A stretch of 64,000 nt of DNA from Sphingosinicella sp. YJ22 (lineage in GTDB: Bacteria > Pseudomonadota > Alphaproteobacteria > Sphingomonadales > Sphingomonadaceae): assembly GCF_011320075.1 (NCBI RefSeq), contig NZ_JAANPA010000007.1, positions 1-64,000 on the forward strand, given 5' to 3'. Shown piece by piece: positions 1 to 10,667 of the stretch. A program made the translations under genes and the position numbers. The first letter of the stretch is position 1. Each line of letters starts with the position of its first letter. The notes beneath the pieces were generated by a model, which saw only the letters and a list, made by a program, of their open reading frames with translations, was not told the DNA's origin and made no database searches.

Positions 1-39
1 GTCGAAGAAGGGCCATTCGAGGAACGAGCGCTCGCTCAT
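1..39 (-). CDS. Acyl-CoA dehydrogenase family protein, N-terminal fragment
   Basis: Only the first 13 codons lie in the window. They read MSERSFLEWPFFD from an ATG at 39 and run off the left edge. A start of this kind (RSFL-WPFF) is familiar from acyl-CoA dehydrogenases of CoA-dependent aromatic degradation clusters. The operon upstream (salicylyl/aminobenzoyl-CoA oxygenase fusion, SDR, enoyl-CoA hydratase) makes that assignment likely. It is the fourth gene on this strand, separated from the hydratase by a palindromic repeat. The identification rests on 13 residues plus context, so it is tentative. Confidence 0.5.
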   Translation of the reverse strand, partial: MSERSFLEWPFFD

Positions 40-46
40 TTCTTAG

Positions 47-149
47 CCCCTCCTCTTCAGAGGAGGGGTTGGGGTGGTGGCGGCGCTCCGCGCCGCGCGA
101 GCCTTCGGCTCGCCCCCACCCCTTGATCCCCTCCCCTGAAGGGGAGGGG
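47..149. repeat. Composite palindromic intergenic element (copy 1)
   Basis: The element is bounded by two hairpins: arms CCCCTCCTCT/AGAGGAGGGG at 47-68 (2-nt loop) and CCCCTCCCC/GGGGAGGGG at 128-149 (loop TGAA). Two shorter hairpins lie between them, around 81-95 and 97-113. The same bounding hairpins, in the same order, enclose the element at 43397-43538, so this is a repeat family. It sits between two genes read in the same direction. There is no U-tract, so it is not a classical intrinsic terminator. Confidence 0.8.
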
Positions 150-163
150 TGGCGCGGCGCCCG

Positions 164-973
164 TTAGTCACCTTTGAACTCGGGCTTCTGCTTGGCCGCG
201 AAGGCCTCGAAGGCACGTCGAAAATCGTTGGTGGCCATGCAGATCGCCTGGGCTTGGGCTTCCATCTCGATCGCGGTCTCCAGGCTCACGTTCCATTCGG
301 TGTTGAGCTGGGTCTTGGTGATCCCGTGGGCGAAGGTCGGGCCGTTCGCCAGCGACCGCGCGAGCGCCTGCGCTTCGGCCAGAACCTCGTTCGCCGGCAC
401 GAGGCGGTTGTGGAAGCCCCAGGCGAGGCCCTCCTCGGCGCTCATGCTCCGGCCGGTGAAAAGGAGCTCGCTGGCGCGGCCCTGGCCGATGATGCGCGGC
501 AGGATGGCGCAGGCGCCCATGTCGCAGCCGGCGAGGCCGACTCGGGTGAACAGGAAGGCGGTCTTGGCCTCCGGCGTCGCGAGGCGCAGGTCCGACGCCA
601 TCGCGACGATCGCCCCGGCGCCGACGCAGACGCCGTCGACCGCCGCGACGATCGGCTGCGGGCAGCCGCGCATCGCCTTGACGAGGTCGCCGGTCATCCG
701 GGTGAAGGCGAGCAGGCCCGGCATGTCCATCTCGGTCAGCGGGCCGATGATCTCGTGGACGTCGCCGCCCGAGCTGAAATTGCCACCGGCGCCCGTCACC
801 ACCACCGCCTTCACCGCGGGCGTGTAGACGAGCGCCCGAAACGTATCGCGTAGCTCGGCATAGCTCTCGAAGGTGAGGGGATTCTTCCGCTCCGGCCGGT
901 TCAGGGTGACGGTCGCGACTCCCTCGTCGAACGACCAGCCGAAATGCTCGGGCGAAAAGGTTTCGGGGTTCAT
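164..973 (-). CDS. Enoyl-CoA hydratase/isomerase family protein (crotonase fold)
   Basis: This 269-residue protein has the normal length of a crotonase. The N-terminal strand ends in [10 protein letters not shown]. The oxyanion-hole motif [13 protein letters not shown] lies near residues 63-75, and [21 protein letters not shown] near 115-135 forms the second part of the active site. It probably hydrates or opens a CoA-activated ring intermediate in the aromatic pathway set by its upstream neighbours. Its ATG overlaps the stop of the SDR gene (ATGA at 970-973), so the two are translationally coupled. The exact substrate cannot be read from the sequence. Confidence 0.9.
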   Translation of the reverse strand: MNPETFSPEHFGWSFDEGVATVTLNRPERKNPLTFESYAELRDTFRALVYTPAVKAVVVTGAGGNFSSGGDVHEIIGPLTEMDMPGLLAFTRMTGDLVKAMRGCPQPIVAAVDGVCVGAGAIVAMASDLRLATPEAKTAFLFTRVGLAGCDMGACAILPRIIGQGRASELLFTGRSMSAEEGLAWGFHNRLVPANEVLAEAQALARSLANGPTFAHGITKTQLNTEWNVSLETAIEMEAQAQAICMATNDFRRAFEAFAAKQKPEFKGD

Positions 974-1703
974 GCGATCTCCACCGCCTCGCCGTTGCGT
1001 TGCGAGAGAATGAGGTCAAGCACGGCCGCCGCGACTTCCTCCGGCGCGATCAGGCGGCCCGACGGATTGAGCGCGGCAAGCTCGGCGCGCGCTTCCGCTT
1101 CGCTCCGCCCGGTTTTCTCCTGGATGTTGGCGACGGACTCGACGGTCATGTCGGTGTCGACGAAGCCCGGGCAGACGGCGTTCGCGGTGAGGTTGGTCCT
1201 GGCATATTCCGCGGCGAGCGCGCGGGTGAGGCCAACCGCGCCATGCTTGGCGGCGATATAGGGCGCGGCATAGGCGAAGCCGTGAAGCCCGGCCATCGAG
1301 GCGATCGTGACGATCCGCCCGGCGTCGGCGGCGAGCAGATCGGGGAGCGCCGCCTGACAGCAATGGAACATGCCGTCGAGGTTGACCGCAAGCATGTCGC
1401 GCCACAGCGTTTCGGTGACCTTGGCGAAGGGCGCGCCCTGCACCGCGCCGGCATTGTTGACCAGGATCGTGATCGGACCCTGAGTCGCCCGGGCGATGGC
1501 GAAGGCGCCCTCGACCTGCTCGCGGTTGGTGACGTCGGCCGGAGCGACCAGCGCGTCGAAACCGCCGCCGCCGACCTGCTCTAGAGGCTCGCGCCGTCTC
1601 CCGACCAGGGTCAGCCGGGCGCCTTCCGCGGCCAGCGCGCGCGCGATCGCCGCGCCGATCCCGGTGCCGCCGCCGGTCACCAATGCATGCTGCCCCAGAA
1701 GCT

Positions 1704-1707
<4 letters not shown>
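970..1707 (-). CDS. SDR family NAD(P)-dependent oxidoreductase
   Basis: This 245-residue classical short-chain dehydrogenase has the cofactor motif TGGGTGIG near residues 10-17, NNAG near 87-90, and the catalytic Tyr-x-x-x-Lys in YIAAKHG near 148-154. A GTG start at 1707 is chosen because it overlaps the TGA of the upstream gene (GTGA). The longer reading frame would run deep into that gene. It probably oxidises a 3-hydroxyacyl-CoA intermediate. This fits the beta-oxidation-like set of monooxygenase/reductase, SDR, hydratase and acyl-CoA dehydrogenase. Substrate and cofactor preference are inferred. Confidence 0.88.
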
Positions 1708-3998
<2,291 letters not shown>

Positions 3999-4087
3999 CA
4001 CTGGGTTCTCTCGGTCGGAATGATGGTCAGTCGAAGAACGGCGGAAATCCTCCCGCCCCGAGCCTTAATCAAGCAATCGGCGGGCGA

Positions 4088-4690
4088 CTAGCCTCCGCTG
4101 CGGAAGCCCGTTCTCCCTGCGAAGGTGACCGTGACGGGGAGGCGCCGGGTCAGCACGCCGGCGCTGATCATCTCGTCGACGCCGGGATACCAGACACTCT
4201 CAAACGGAGTCGCGTAGATGCGGGCGGTGAAGGCGGGCGCCAGGCCAGCGCGCTCGTAGAGCCGGCGGGTGAGCCGCATCGTCCTGTCCGGGGTGCGCGA
4301 CAGCGAGACGTTCGGGCGGTGAAAGCCGACGCGCGTGCCGGGCGCCGCGGTGCGGTCGCGCCCGGCGATCAGGATCACGGTGCAGGCCGACGCGCACAAG
4401 GTTCGCGCAGAGGTGGCCATCCGCCGCTCGCGCACCGCGTGCGCGATGCGGTCCGCCTCGAACATCAGGCCGCCGGGGGACTGGAGGATTACTTGCCGGG
4501 CGATCGGATAGGCCCGTAGCGCGCGCTGGAAATTGGCATAGGCACCGTCGGTGATCGGCCCCTCGACGATCAGCGCGGAGCCGTCCTCGCTCGCGCGGAT
4601 CCGAGTCGGCTCGGAAAGATCGATCGGCAGCGGCGCGGGCGCAGTCCCGCCCAGCGTCGCGGCCGCAACAGCCGCAACCAGCAAGTGCAT
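4088..4690 (-). CDS. Secreted ClpP-like (COG3904-type) protein
   Basis: This 200-residue protein begins with a short hydrophobic stretch that looks like a signal peptide (residues 1-19). The body resembles the ClpP/crotonase fold. QSPGG (70-74) matches the ClpP oxyanion region, Ser101 in CASACT sits where the ClpP nucleophile lies, and His124 in GFHRP matches the catalytic His region. Two cysteines flank the serine and could form a disulfide in the periplasm. A strong GGGGAGGGG ribosome binding site precedes the ATG. Proteolytic activity is inferred from these motifs; the substrate is unknown. It stands alone between the aromatic operon and the PilZ gene. Confidence 0.65.
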   Translation of the reverse strand: MHLLVAAVAAATLGGTAPAPLPIDLSEPTRIRASEDGSALIVEGPITDGAYANFQRALRAYPIARQVILQSPGGLMFEADRIAHAVRERRMATSARTLCASACTVILIAGRDRTAAPGTRVGFHRPNVSLSRTPDRTMRLTRRLYERAGLAPAFTARIYATPFESVWYPGVDEMISAGVLTRRLPVTVTFAGRTGFRSGG

Positions 4691-4772
4691 GAAAACCCCT
4701 CCCCATGCCCAAGGGGGAAAGGTATCGCCTATTTTCGGTTAAGCAACGCCTTACGGCAGCGGTTCGTCGCAC

Positions 4773-5402
4773 TCATTCGCCGTCTCGCAGCCAGTCGCAC
4801 AGCTCCTGGATCGGCAGCACCTGGATGAAGCTGATCCCGTACCATTCGTCGCGGCGCCAGCGGATCACTCCGGGGAGCGGGCGGAAGCCCTGCATGGTGA
4901 CGATTACGTCGCCGTCGAGCGGCAGGTCCTCGTCGCAGTCGAAGCGGATGCCGCCCTGACTGATGTTGCGGATTCGGCCCCACACGACCTGCTCGGCGCA
5001 GCGCAGCTTCGCCGGCCGGTCGATCTCGACGCGCGGGCGCCGAGCGCGGCGGCCATCGCCGAGGATCTTCGAGGTGGCGAGGAATGCAGGGACGTCGATC
5101 GGCTCGTCGAAGGTGATGCCGATGTTCGAGTCGCTCTCCCACACGACGGTGCCGGCAAGCGGTTCGTCATTCCTGATCTCGATCTCGACTCGGGTGCCGA
5201 GCGGGATCTCGCGATAGACATGCGCCATCACGCCGCCGGCCGAGATGTTGCGCACCAGGCAGAGCTCGCGCTCGCCGTCGATGATCAGCGCGCCGACGCG
5301 CAGGATGGTGAGGTGCCGCTGCTCCCGGCGCCGCTCCGGCGGCGACGGCGTCCGCGAGGACAGTGAGATGCTCGTCTCTTCGACGCAGTCTTGCGGCAAC
5401 AT
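4773..5402 (-). CDS. Tandem PilZ domain protein
   Basis: This 209-residue soluble protein carries two PilZ-like domains. The first has RRREQRH followed by NISAGG. The second has RRARRPR followed by NISQGG, so both keep the Arg-rich loop and the (D/N)xSxxG motif that bind cyclic di-GMP in PilZ proteins. No membrane segment or enzymatic domain is visible. It probably acts as a c-di-GMP effector, and a GGDEF-EAL protein lies 5 kb away. An ATG at 5402, preceded by AAGTGGA, is chosen; a GTG at 5411 would add three residues. Confidence 0.85.
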   Translation of the reverse strand: MLPQDCVEETSISLSSRTPSPPERRREQRHLTILRVGALIIDGERELCLVRNISAGGVMAHVYREIPLGTRVEIEIRNDEPLAGTVVWESDSNIGITFDEPIDVPAFLATSKILGDGRRARRPRVEIDRPAKLRCAEQVVWGRIRNISQGGIRFDCDEDLPLDGDVIVTMQGFRPLPGVIRWRRDEWYGISFIQVLPIQELCDWLRDGE

Positions 5403-5554
5403 ACGGTCCACTTGGCGCTGGGCAGGCTGTTTCCGCCCGCTCTGATCCTTATCTGGCCTTAAACTCGTTTAAGAAGGCGTTACTTCCTGCCCCGTTTTGT
5501 ACCGGTATTCGCGCGCTTCACCCTCTGCTTACCAAATCGCGATAAGCGGTCGTC

Positions 5555-6859
5555 ATGCAGGACGTTTCCGCCGCTTCGGACCCCCGCCCGCGCTCGGCGG
5601 TGAGCCATGGCGTTGGCCTCGCCGGACTCGCCGGCCTGCTGCTGTGGACCGCGGCCGCGCGCGCCTTCGGCATGGTCGGCCCCGCCGCCGCGGCATTGGC
5701 GATCGTCGCCTGCGCGCTTCCGATGGTCGCCTGGTCGCTGATCGTCGACAAGGTCCACCGCAATCCCTCGACCGGCATCGACTGGGACAGCCCGCCGCGG
5801 CCGCGCGCCGAGTCCCTCGATATCTCGATCGCCAAGATCGTCGGCCTGTGGGCGATCTGGGGCGTGATCGGTTGCCTCTACTGCATCGGCCGCTGGTACT
5901 GGCGCGATCCCTATCTCTTCTCGATGACGCTGTTCGGCTATGCGGTCGTGCCGATGGTGGTGCTGTCGGTGCCCTACGTCCTGTGGCTCGATCGGCGCCT
6001 CAAGGAGCCCCGCGACGGCGCCTGGCATTTCGGCCAGCTCCTGATCGGCCGAGTCGAGGCGGTCGACCGCGACATCCTCTACGACTTCCTCCGGAGCTGG
6101 GCGGTGAAGGGCTTCTTCCTCGCCTTCATGCTGGCGATCGTGCCGGCCGGCTGGGCGTCGACGGTGGGGGAGGGGAGCGGCTGGATCCTAGACAATCCGG
6201 TCAACCTCGCGCGCTGGCTGATCACCGCGATGTTCATGATCGACGTCACCATGGCCAGCGTCGGCTACATCTTCACCTTCAAGCTGCTTGACGCCCATAT
6301 CCGCTCGGCGAACCCCTACGCCTCGGGCTGGGCCGCGGCGCTGGTCTGCTATCCGCCTTTCATCATGATGGCGCCGGGCGGGCCGCTCGATTACCACCAG
6401 AACACCGCCGAATGGCTCTATTGGCTGGATGGCCAGCCGGTCCTGCTGATGCTGAACGGGGCGATCCTCGTCCTCCTCACCGGCATCTATGCCTGGGCGA
6501 CTGTGGCGTTCGGGCTGCGCTTCTCCAACCTCACGCACCGCGGGATCCTCACCCACGGCCCTTATGCGTGGAGCAAGCATCCGGCCTATCTGTCGAAGAA
6601 CCTGTTCTGGTGGTTCGCGACCCTGCCGTTCCTCGCCACGTCGGGCAGCTTCGTCGACATGGTCCGCAACACCGCTTTGCTGGCGGCGGTCAGCGGCGTT
6701 TATTATTGGCGCGCCGTCACCGAGGAGAAGCATCTCTCGACCGACCCCGCCTATCGCGACTATGCGGGCTGGATGGAGCGCAACGGACCCGTGCCGCGCT
6801 TCGTGCGGGGCCTTATCGGCCTTCGTCCTCCGCCCCCGGCGACCGCCCCCGCGGAGTAG
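5555..6859 (+). CDS. Membrane protein with ICMT/PEMT-type methyltransferase domain
   Basis: This 434-residue polytopic membrane protein has about eight hydrophobic segments. Its C-terminal third (from about residue 325) has the hallmarks of isoprenylcysteine carboxyl methyltransferase-like enzymes: GPYAWSKHPAYLSKNLFW, then a later EEKHLSTDPAYRDYAGW, which in this family bind S-adenosylmethionine. The N-terminal two thirds, with more membrane segments, is unassigned. It probably methylates a lipid or an isoprenoid-linked substrate in the membrane. Its last 47 bases overlap the 3' end of the convergent DUF1622 gene. Confidence 0.75.
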   Translation: MQDVSAASDPRPRSAVSHGVGLAGLAGLLLWTAAARAFGMVGPAAAALAIVACALPMVAWSLIVDKVHRNPSTGIDWDSPPRPRAESLDISIAKIVGLWAIWGVIGCLYCIGRWYWRDPYLFSMTLFGYAVVPMVVLSVPYVLWLDRRLKEPRDGAWHFGQLLIGRVEAVDRDILYDFLRSWAVKGFFLAFMLAIVPAGWASTVGEGSGWILDNPVNLARWLITAMFMIDVTMASVGYIFTFKLLDAHIRSANPYASGWAAALVCYPPFIMMAPGGPLDYHQNTAEWLYWLDGQPVLLMLNGAILVLLTGIYAWATVAFGLRFSNLTHRGILTHGPYAWSKHPAYLSKNLFWWFATLPFLATSGSFVDMVRNTALLAAVSGVYYWRAVTEEKHLSTDPAYRDYAGWMERNGPVPRFVRGLIGLRPPPPATAPAE

Positions 6860-7205
6860 CTGCCGCGGCGCGCTGCCACGGCCAGCGCCCCTCGATCTCG
6901 GCCTCCAGGCTGAAGCTCAGGAAGGTGCGGATCAGCACGATGATCCCGAGCACGATGACGCTGTCCAGCGTCGGCTCGATCGCGACCGTGCCGATGATGT
7001 CCGCGGCCACGAGGAATTCCAGCCCGAGCAGGACGGATCGGCCGAGGTCGGAGCGGAGGCACGCATAACGATCCTCCGCTCCGCTTCGTCCGCTTGCGAA
7101 CCGAACCATCGCCAACAGGGCGCCGATCACGATGATCGCGACTCCGATCACCTCGAAACCGCGGGTGATCCAGTGGGTCGCCTCGCTCAGCAGCGTTTCG
7201 ATCAT
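6813..7205 (-). CDS. DUF1622 family membrane protein
   Basis: This 130-residue protein has three hydrophobic helices (about residues 17-36, 57-75 and 80-98) and a charged C-terminal tail. The pattern LRSDLGRSVLLGLEFLVAAD-II is characteristic of the DUF1622 family, whose function is unknown. It converges on and overlaps the methyltransferase gene. The PPC-domain gene follows a few bases away on the same strand, so the two may be co-transcribed. Confidence 0.75.
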   Translation of the reverse strand: MIETLLSEATHWITRGFEVIGVAIIVIGALLAMVRFASGRSGAEDRYACLRSDLGRSVLLGLEFLVAADIIGTVAIEPTLDSVIVLGIIVLIRTFLSFSLEAEIEGRWPWQRAAAATPRGRSPGAEDEGR

Positions 7206-7209
7206 CCCC

Positions 7210-7953
7210 TTACTGGCTGATGCGCAGGCGGTAGTTGCCGGTCTCGTTGGCGCCGAAGCTGGTCACGCGCACCACATAGGTGCCGGCTTCCTCGGGCGCG
7301 AAGAAGACGAAGGGATTAACCCCGCCGCCGCCGTCGTCGTCCGCGGTGATCGGATCGCCGCCGCGGCCATCGGCCGAATAGACCATGATCTGGCTGTCGA
7401 GGTCGCCCTCGCCGGTGACATGGATCATCGCGGTCTCGCCGGCGCCGAGGCGAAGCTCGTAATCGTCATAGTGACGATCATTGTCGGCCGGATCGGTGGC
7501 GGACAGCGAACCCTGATAGACCCGCCACTGGCCGCGCTCGGTGCGCGTCGGGCGGGTGACCAAAGCCGGCAGCGGCGCGGCGGGCTCGACGCGCAGATCG
7601 TAGGCGCCGGTGCCTCCGGGCGAGAAGCTCGACACGCGCACGACATATTCGCCGCTCGTCTGCGGCGTGAAGTTGATTCGCGAGTTGAGACTGTCGCCGG
7701 AATCGTCATTCTCCGCGACCGGCTCCTCGCTGCCCGGCGGCAGCAGGCGCAGATAGGTGTCGAACGCGTCGGAGCTGGCGCTGATCGTATAGCGCCGGCC
7801 GGCCTGAAGGGTGACTCGGTGCTCGCCGCGGGCAGCCTCGCACACCTGGATGTTGCCCTGGATGGTGGTCGGCTCCTGCCCGGCGGCGGGCGTCGCCGCG
7901 AGCAGAGCGGGCGCAATGAGGCACGAACTCACGAACAAGGATTTGAAGCGCAT
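7210..7953 (-). CDS. Secreted protein with two PPC-like domains
   Basis: This 247-residue protein starts with a signal peptide (cleavage after AAG, near residue 25). Two copies of a bacterial pre-peptidase C-terminal-type beta-sandwich follow. Each shows an Asp-rich calcium-type segment (AENDDSGDSLNS near residue 90; TADDDGGGGVNP near 210) and a closing strand of the form GxYVVRVxSFxxxxTGxY. The ATG at 7953 has a clear GGGGAGGACC ribosome site, which rules out the longer upstream frame. No protease domain is attached, so it is probably a small calcium-stabilised exported protein of unknown role. Confidence 0.78.
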   Translation of the reverse strand: MRFKSLFVSSCLIAPALLAATPAAGQEPTTIQGNIQVCEAARGEHRVTLQAGRRYTISASSDAFDTYLRLLPPGSEEPVAENDDSGDSLNSRINFTPQTSGEYVVRVSSFSPGGTGAYDLRVEPAAPLPALVTRPTRTERGQWRVYQGSLSATDPADNDRHYDDYELRLGAGETAMIHVTGEGDLDSQIMVYSADGRGGDPITADDDGGGGVNPFVFFAPEEAGTYVVRVTSFGANETGNYRLRISQ

Positions 7954-8107
7954 CTGGTCCTCCCCTGGTGCATCGGCGGCAGCGTCCGCATGATGCGCGA
8001 CGGAACCGATGCAACGACCTTGCAAAATGCACGGCTGCGATGAACCGTGTATGAGCGACGATGAGCCGTTTTCAGCTGCGCGTCCAGCGCGATCTTGAAG
8101 CCCGCGC

Positions 8108-9481
8108 CTAGAAGCTTTCCTCGTCGTAGATGTGGCGGATGTCGCCGCCCCATTCCCCCTGGTAGCGGCGCAGGAGGCGATCGGCGGGCGTCTCGCCGCT
8201 GGCGAGGGTTTCGCGCAGCGGATCGAGGAAGCCGGTCTCGCTGTCGCCCGCGCCGTTGAGCCGGGCGCGGGCGGCGAGACCCGCCTCGGCAATGGCGAGG
8301 ATCCGGCGGCCGAAGTCGCGCAGGCTCTCGCCGGCGGGGGTCATCGCGGTCAGGCCCTCGCGCGGCACCGCGTCGCGCAGACGCTGGCGCTCGTCCAGCG
8401 ACCAATGCTTGACCTCGTCCCACGCCGCGTCGCGCGCCGAGGCGTCGTAGAGCAGGCCGACCCAGAGCGCCGGCAGCGCGCAGATGCGGCCCCACTTGCC
8501 GCCGTCGGCGCCGCGCATCTCGAGATAATTTTTGAGCCGGACCTCGGGGAAGATGGTCGAGAGGTGGTCGGTGAAGTCCGACTTCACCGGCTTCTCGCCG
8601 GGAAGCTCGGGGAGGCGGCCGTCGAGGAAATCGCGGAACGAGCGGCCGGCGACGTCGATATACTTCCCGTCGCGGTAGACGAAGTACATCGGCACATCGA
8701 GCGCATAGTCGAGATAGCGCTCGTAGCCGAAGCCGTCCTCGAACACGAAGGGCAGCATGCCGGTGCGGTCGGGGTCGGTGTCCGACCAGATATGGCTTCG
8801 GAACGAACGGAAGCCGTTGGGCTTGCCTTCGGTGAACGGCGAGTTGGCGAACAAAGCGGTGGCGAGCGGCTGGAGCGCGAGGCCGACGCGGAACTTCTGC
8901 GCCATGTCGGCTTCGGATTCGTAGTCGAGATTGACCTGGATGGTGCAGGTCCGAAGCATCATGTCGAGGCCCAGGCTGCCGACCTTGGGCATGTAGTTGA
9001 GCATGATCTTGTAGCGGCCCTTGGGCATCACCGGCAGGTCGGCGCGCGCCTTGTCGGGCCACATGCCGAGGCCGAGGAAGCCGAGGCCGAGCCGCTCGCC
9101 CAACTGCTTGGCCTGCTTGAGGTGGCGGCCCGCCTCGATGCAGGTCTGGTGCAGATTCTCGCGAGGAGCTCCGGACAGCTCGAGCTGGCCCGCGGGCTCG
9201 AGGCTGATCGCGCCGTCGGGCCCTGTGAGGGCGATGACGTTGCCGTTCTCCTCGACCGGCTGCCAGCCATATTCGGTCATCGCATTGAGAAGGTCGCGGA
9301 TCCCGCCCGGCTCGTCGTAGGACGGCGCGTGATGGTCGGCGGTGCGATAGACGAACTTCTCGTGCTCGGTGCCGATCCGCCAGGCGTCCACCGGCTTCTC
9401 GCCGCTGGCGAAGATGGCGATCAGGTCGTCACGGCTCTCGATCGGCGGATCGACCCGGGCGGTCTCGGTACGCGTGGTCAT
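8108..9481 (-). CDS. gshA: Glutamate-cysteine ligase
   Basis: This 457-residue enzyme catalyses the first step of glutathione synthesis, ATP-dependent joining of glutamate and cysteine in the cytosol. Length and sequence match the plant/alphaproteobacterial class of the GCS2 superfamily. Visible motifs include WRIGTEHEKF near the start, ALTGPDGAISLEPAGQLELSG split across residues 90-115, and GRYKIMLNYMPKVG in the ATP/Mg region. The ATG at 9481 is chosen; the frame stays open upstream but there encodes a low-complexity tandem repeat. The gene is monocistronic here. Confidence 0.92.
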   Translation of the reverse strand: MTTRTETARVDPPIESRDDLIAIFASGEKPVDAWRIGTEHEKFVYRTADHHAPSYDEPGGIRDLLNAMTEYGWQPVEENGNVIALTGPDGAISLEPAGQLELSGAPRENLHQTCIEAGRHLKQAKQLGERLGLGFLGLGMWPDKARADLPVMPKGRYKIMLNYMPKVGSLGLDMMLRTCTIQVNLDYESEADMAQKFRVGLALQPLATALFANSPFTEGKPNGFRSFRSHIWSDTDPDRTGMLPFVFEDGFGYERYLDYALDVPMYFVYRDGKYIDVAGRSFRDFLDGRLPELPGEKPVKSDFTDHLSTIFPEVRLKNYLEMRGADGGKWGRICALPALWVGLLYDASARDAAWDEVKHWSLDERQRLRDAVPREGLTAMTPAGESLRDFGRRILAIAEAGLAARARLNGAGDSETGFLDPLRETLASGETPADRLLRRYQGEWGGDIRHIYDEESF

Positions 9482-9850
9482 GGCCGCGCGTCTAGCGACG
9501 GGCCGCACCAGCCGCCAGCCGGTTTCGTCGAGCAACCTTCCGCGGGCGGCCGCCGGCAGGCACGCCCGCCGCCGCGGAGAGTCACGAATGTCACGAATGT
9601 CACGAATGGCACATGGAATCGCGGGGTCTTCTCCCCCAAAAAGGCAGCGGTCACCCCACGCCTTCCGTGAAAGGCGTTCCTCACGGTCGAAAGAGCCAGC
9701 CGGCACGAACCGAATCGCGCCAGTTTCGGAACATTAGCAGAACAAAGGATTGTAGGAAAGTGGTCGAGGCGGTACCCGCCTGACAGAAGGGCCGCGGCCC
9801 TGGCGCCGATCACGGATTATCCTCGAGGCGCCTGCCCAAGGGGAACGTAC
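9482..9850. other. Intergenic region with a 9-bp tandem repeat
   Basis: This 369-base stretch between divergent genes holds no convincing gene. It contains three head-to-tail copies of TCACGAATG at 9582-9608. The frames that stay open across it are repetitive (VTN or IRD units) and have no ribosome site. Promoters for gshA and for the DUF72 gene must lie here, but no clear -35/-10 pair was recognised. Confidence 0.6.
9582..9608. repeat. Three tandem copies of a 9-mer
   Basis: TCACGAATG occurs at 9582-9590, 9591-9599 and 9600-9608 without interruption, about 100 bases upstream of the gshA start. It could be a repeated protein-binding site or a slippage-prone minisatellite. The sequence gives no further clue. 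Confidence 0.85.
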
Positions 9851-10594
9851 ATGGCCATCCACATCGGCATCGGCGGCTGGGACTATGATCCGTGGCGGGG
9901 GACCTTCTATCCGCAGGGGCTCGCCAGGACGAAGCAGCTTCACTTTGCGTCGCGGCAGCTCAGTGCGATCGAGATCAACGCGACCTTCTACAAGCTTCAG
10001 CGGCCCGAGCTGTTCGCCGGCTGGCGCGACACGGTGCCGGACGGGTTCAAGTTCGCGATCAAGGGCTCGCGCTTCTGCACCAACCGCAAGGTGCTGGCCG
10101 AGGCCGGGGAGTCGGTCGAGCGCTTCTGCGCGCAGGGCCTCACCGAACTCGGCGACAAATTGGGGCCGATCCTGTGGCAGCTCGCCGCCACCAAGCCGTT
10201 CGATGCCGACGACATTGCCGGCTTCCTCAAGCTGCTGCCGCGCGAGCAGGACGGCGTCAGGCTTCGCCACGTCATCGAGGCGCGGCACGAGAGTTTCGGC
10301 GATCCGCGCTTCGCAGCGCTGGCGCGGGAGGCGGGGGTGGCGATCTGCTACGCCGAAGGCGAGGGCAAGCCGACCTTCCCCGAGCAGACCGCCGACTTCA
10401 CCTATGCGCGGCTGATGAGCGCGACGGAGGAGGAGCCGCTCGGCTATCCCGCGGCCGAGCTCGACCGCATCGCGGACCTTGCCCGGACCTGGAGCGACGG
10501 CGGCAAGCGCGACGTGTTCGTGTTCTTCATCGCCGCCGCGAAGGTGCGCAATCCGGCCGCCGCCCAGGCGCTGATCGAGCGGCTCGGGCGCTAG
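9851..10594 (+). CDS. DUF72 domain-containing protein
   Basis: This 247-residue protein is a DUF72/YecE-type TIM barrel. Typical features are the start IGIGGWDYDPWRGTFYP, the segment EINATFYKLQ, FKFAIKGSRF, and the late conserved VFVFFIAAAKVRNPAAAQ (the FNN motif region, varied here). The family's biochemical role is not established. The gene is divergent from gshA and ends 73 bases before the GGDEF-EAL gene. Confidence 0.88.
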   Translation: MAIHIGIGGWDYDPWRGTFYPQGLARTKQLHFASRQLSAIEINATFYKLQRPELFAGWRDTVPDGFKFAIKGSRFCTNRKVLAEAGESVERFCAQGLTELGDKLGPILWQLAATKPFDADDIAGFLKLLPREQDGVRLRHVIEARHESFGDPRFAALAREAGVAICYAEGEGKPTFPEQTADFTYARLMSATEEEPLGYPAAELDRIADLARTWSDGGKRDVFVFFIAAAKVRNPAAAQALIERLGR

Positions 10595-10667
10595 AGAACG
10601 GCGGCGCGAGCACTTTCTTAACGCTCGCCGCCGTAATGACCGGCGGATTCTATAGCTGGAGACCGGG

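Noticed and set aside
9482-9706. An N-terminal extension of gshA by 75 residues.
   Set aside because: The extension consists partly of IRD repeats from the 9-bp tandem, and the enzyme family begins near the ATG at 9481.
9478-9813. A 111-residue minus-strand frame upstream of gshA.
   Set aside because: It overlaps the gshA start, contains the 9-bp tandem as VTF repeats, and has no ribosome site or recognisable fold.
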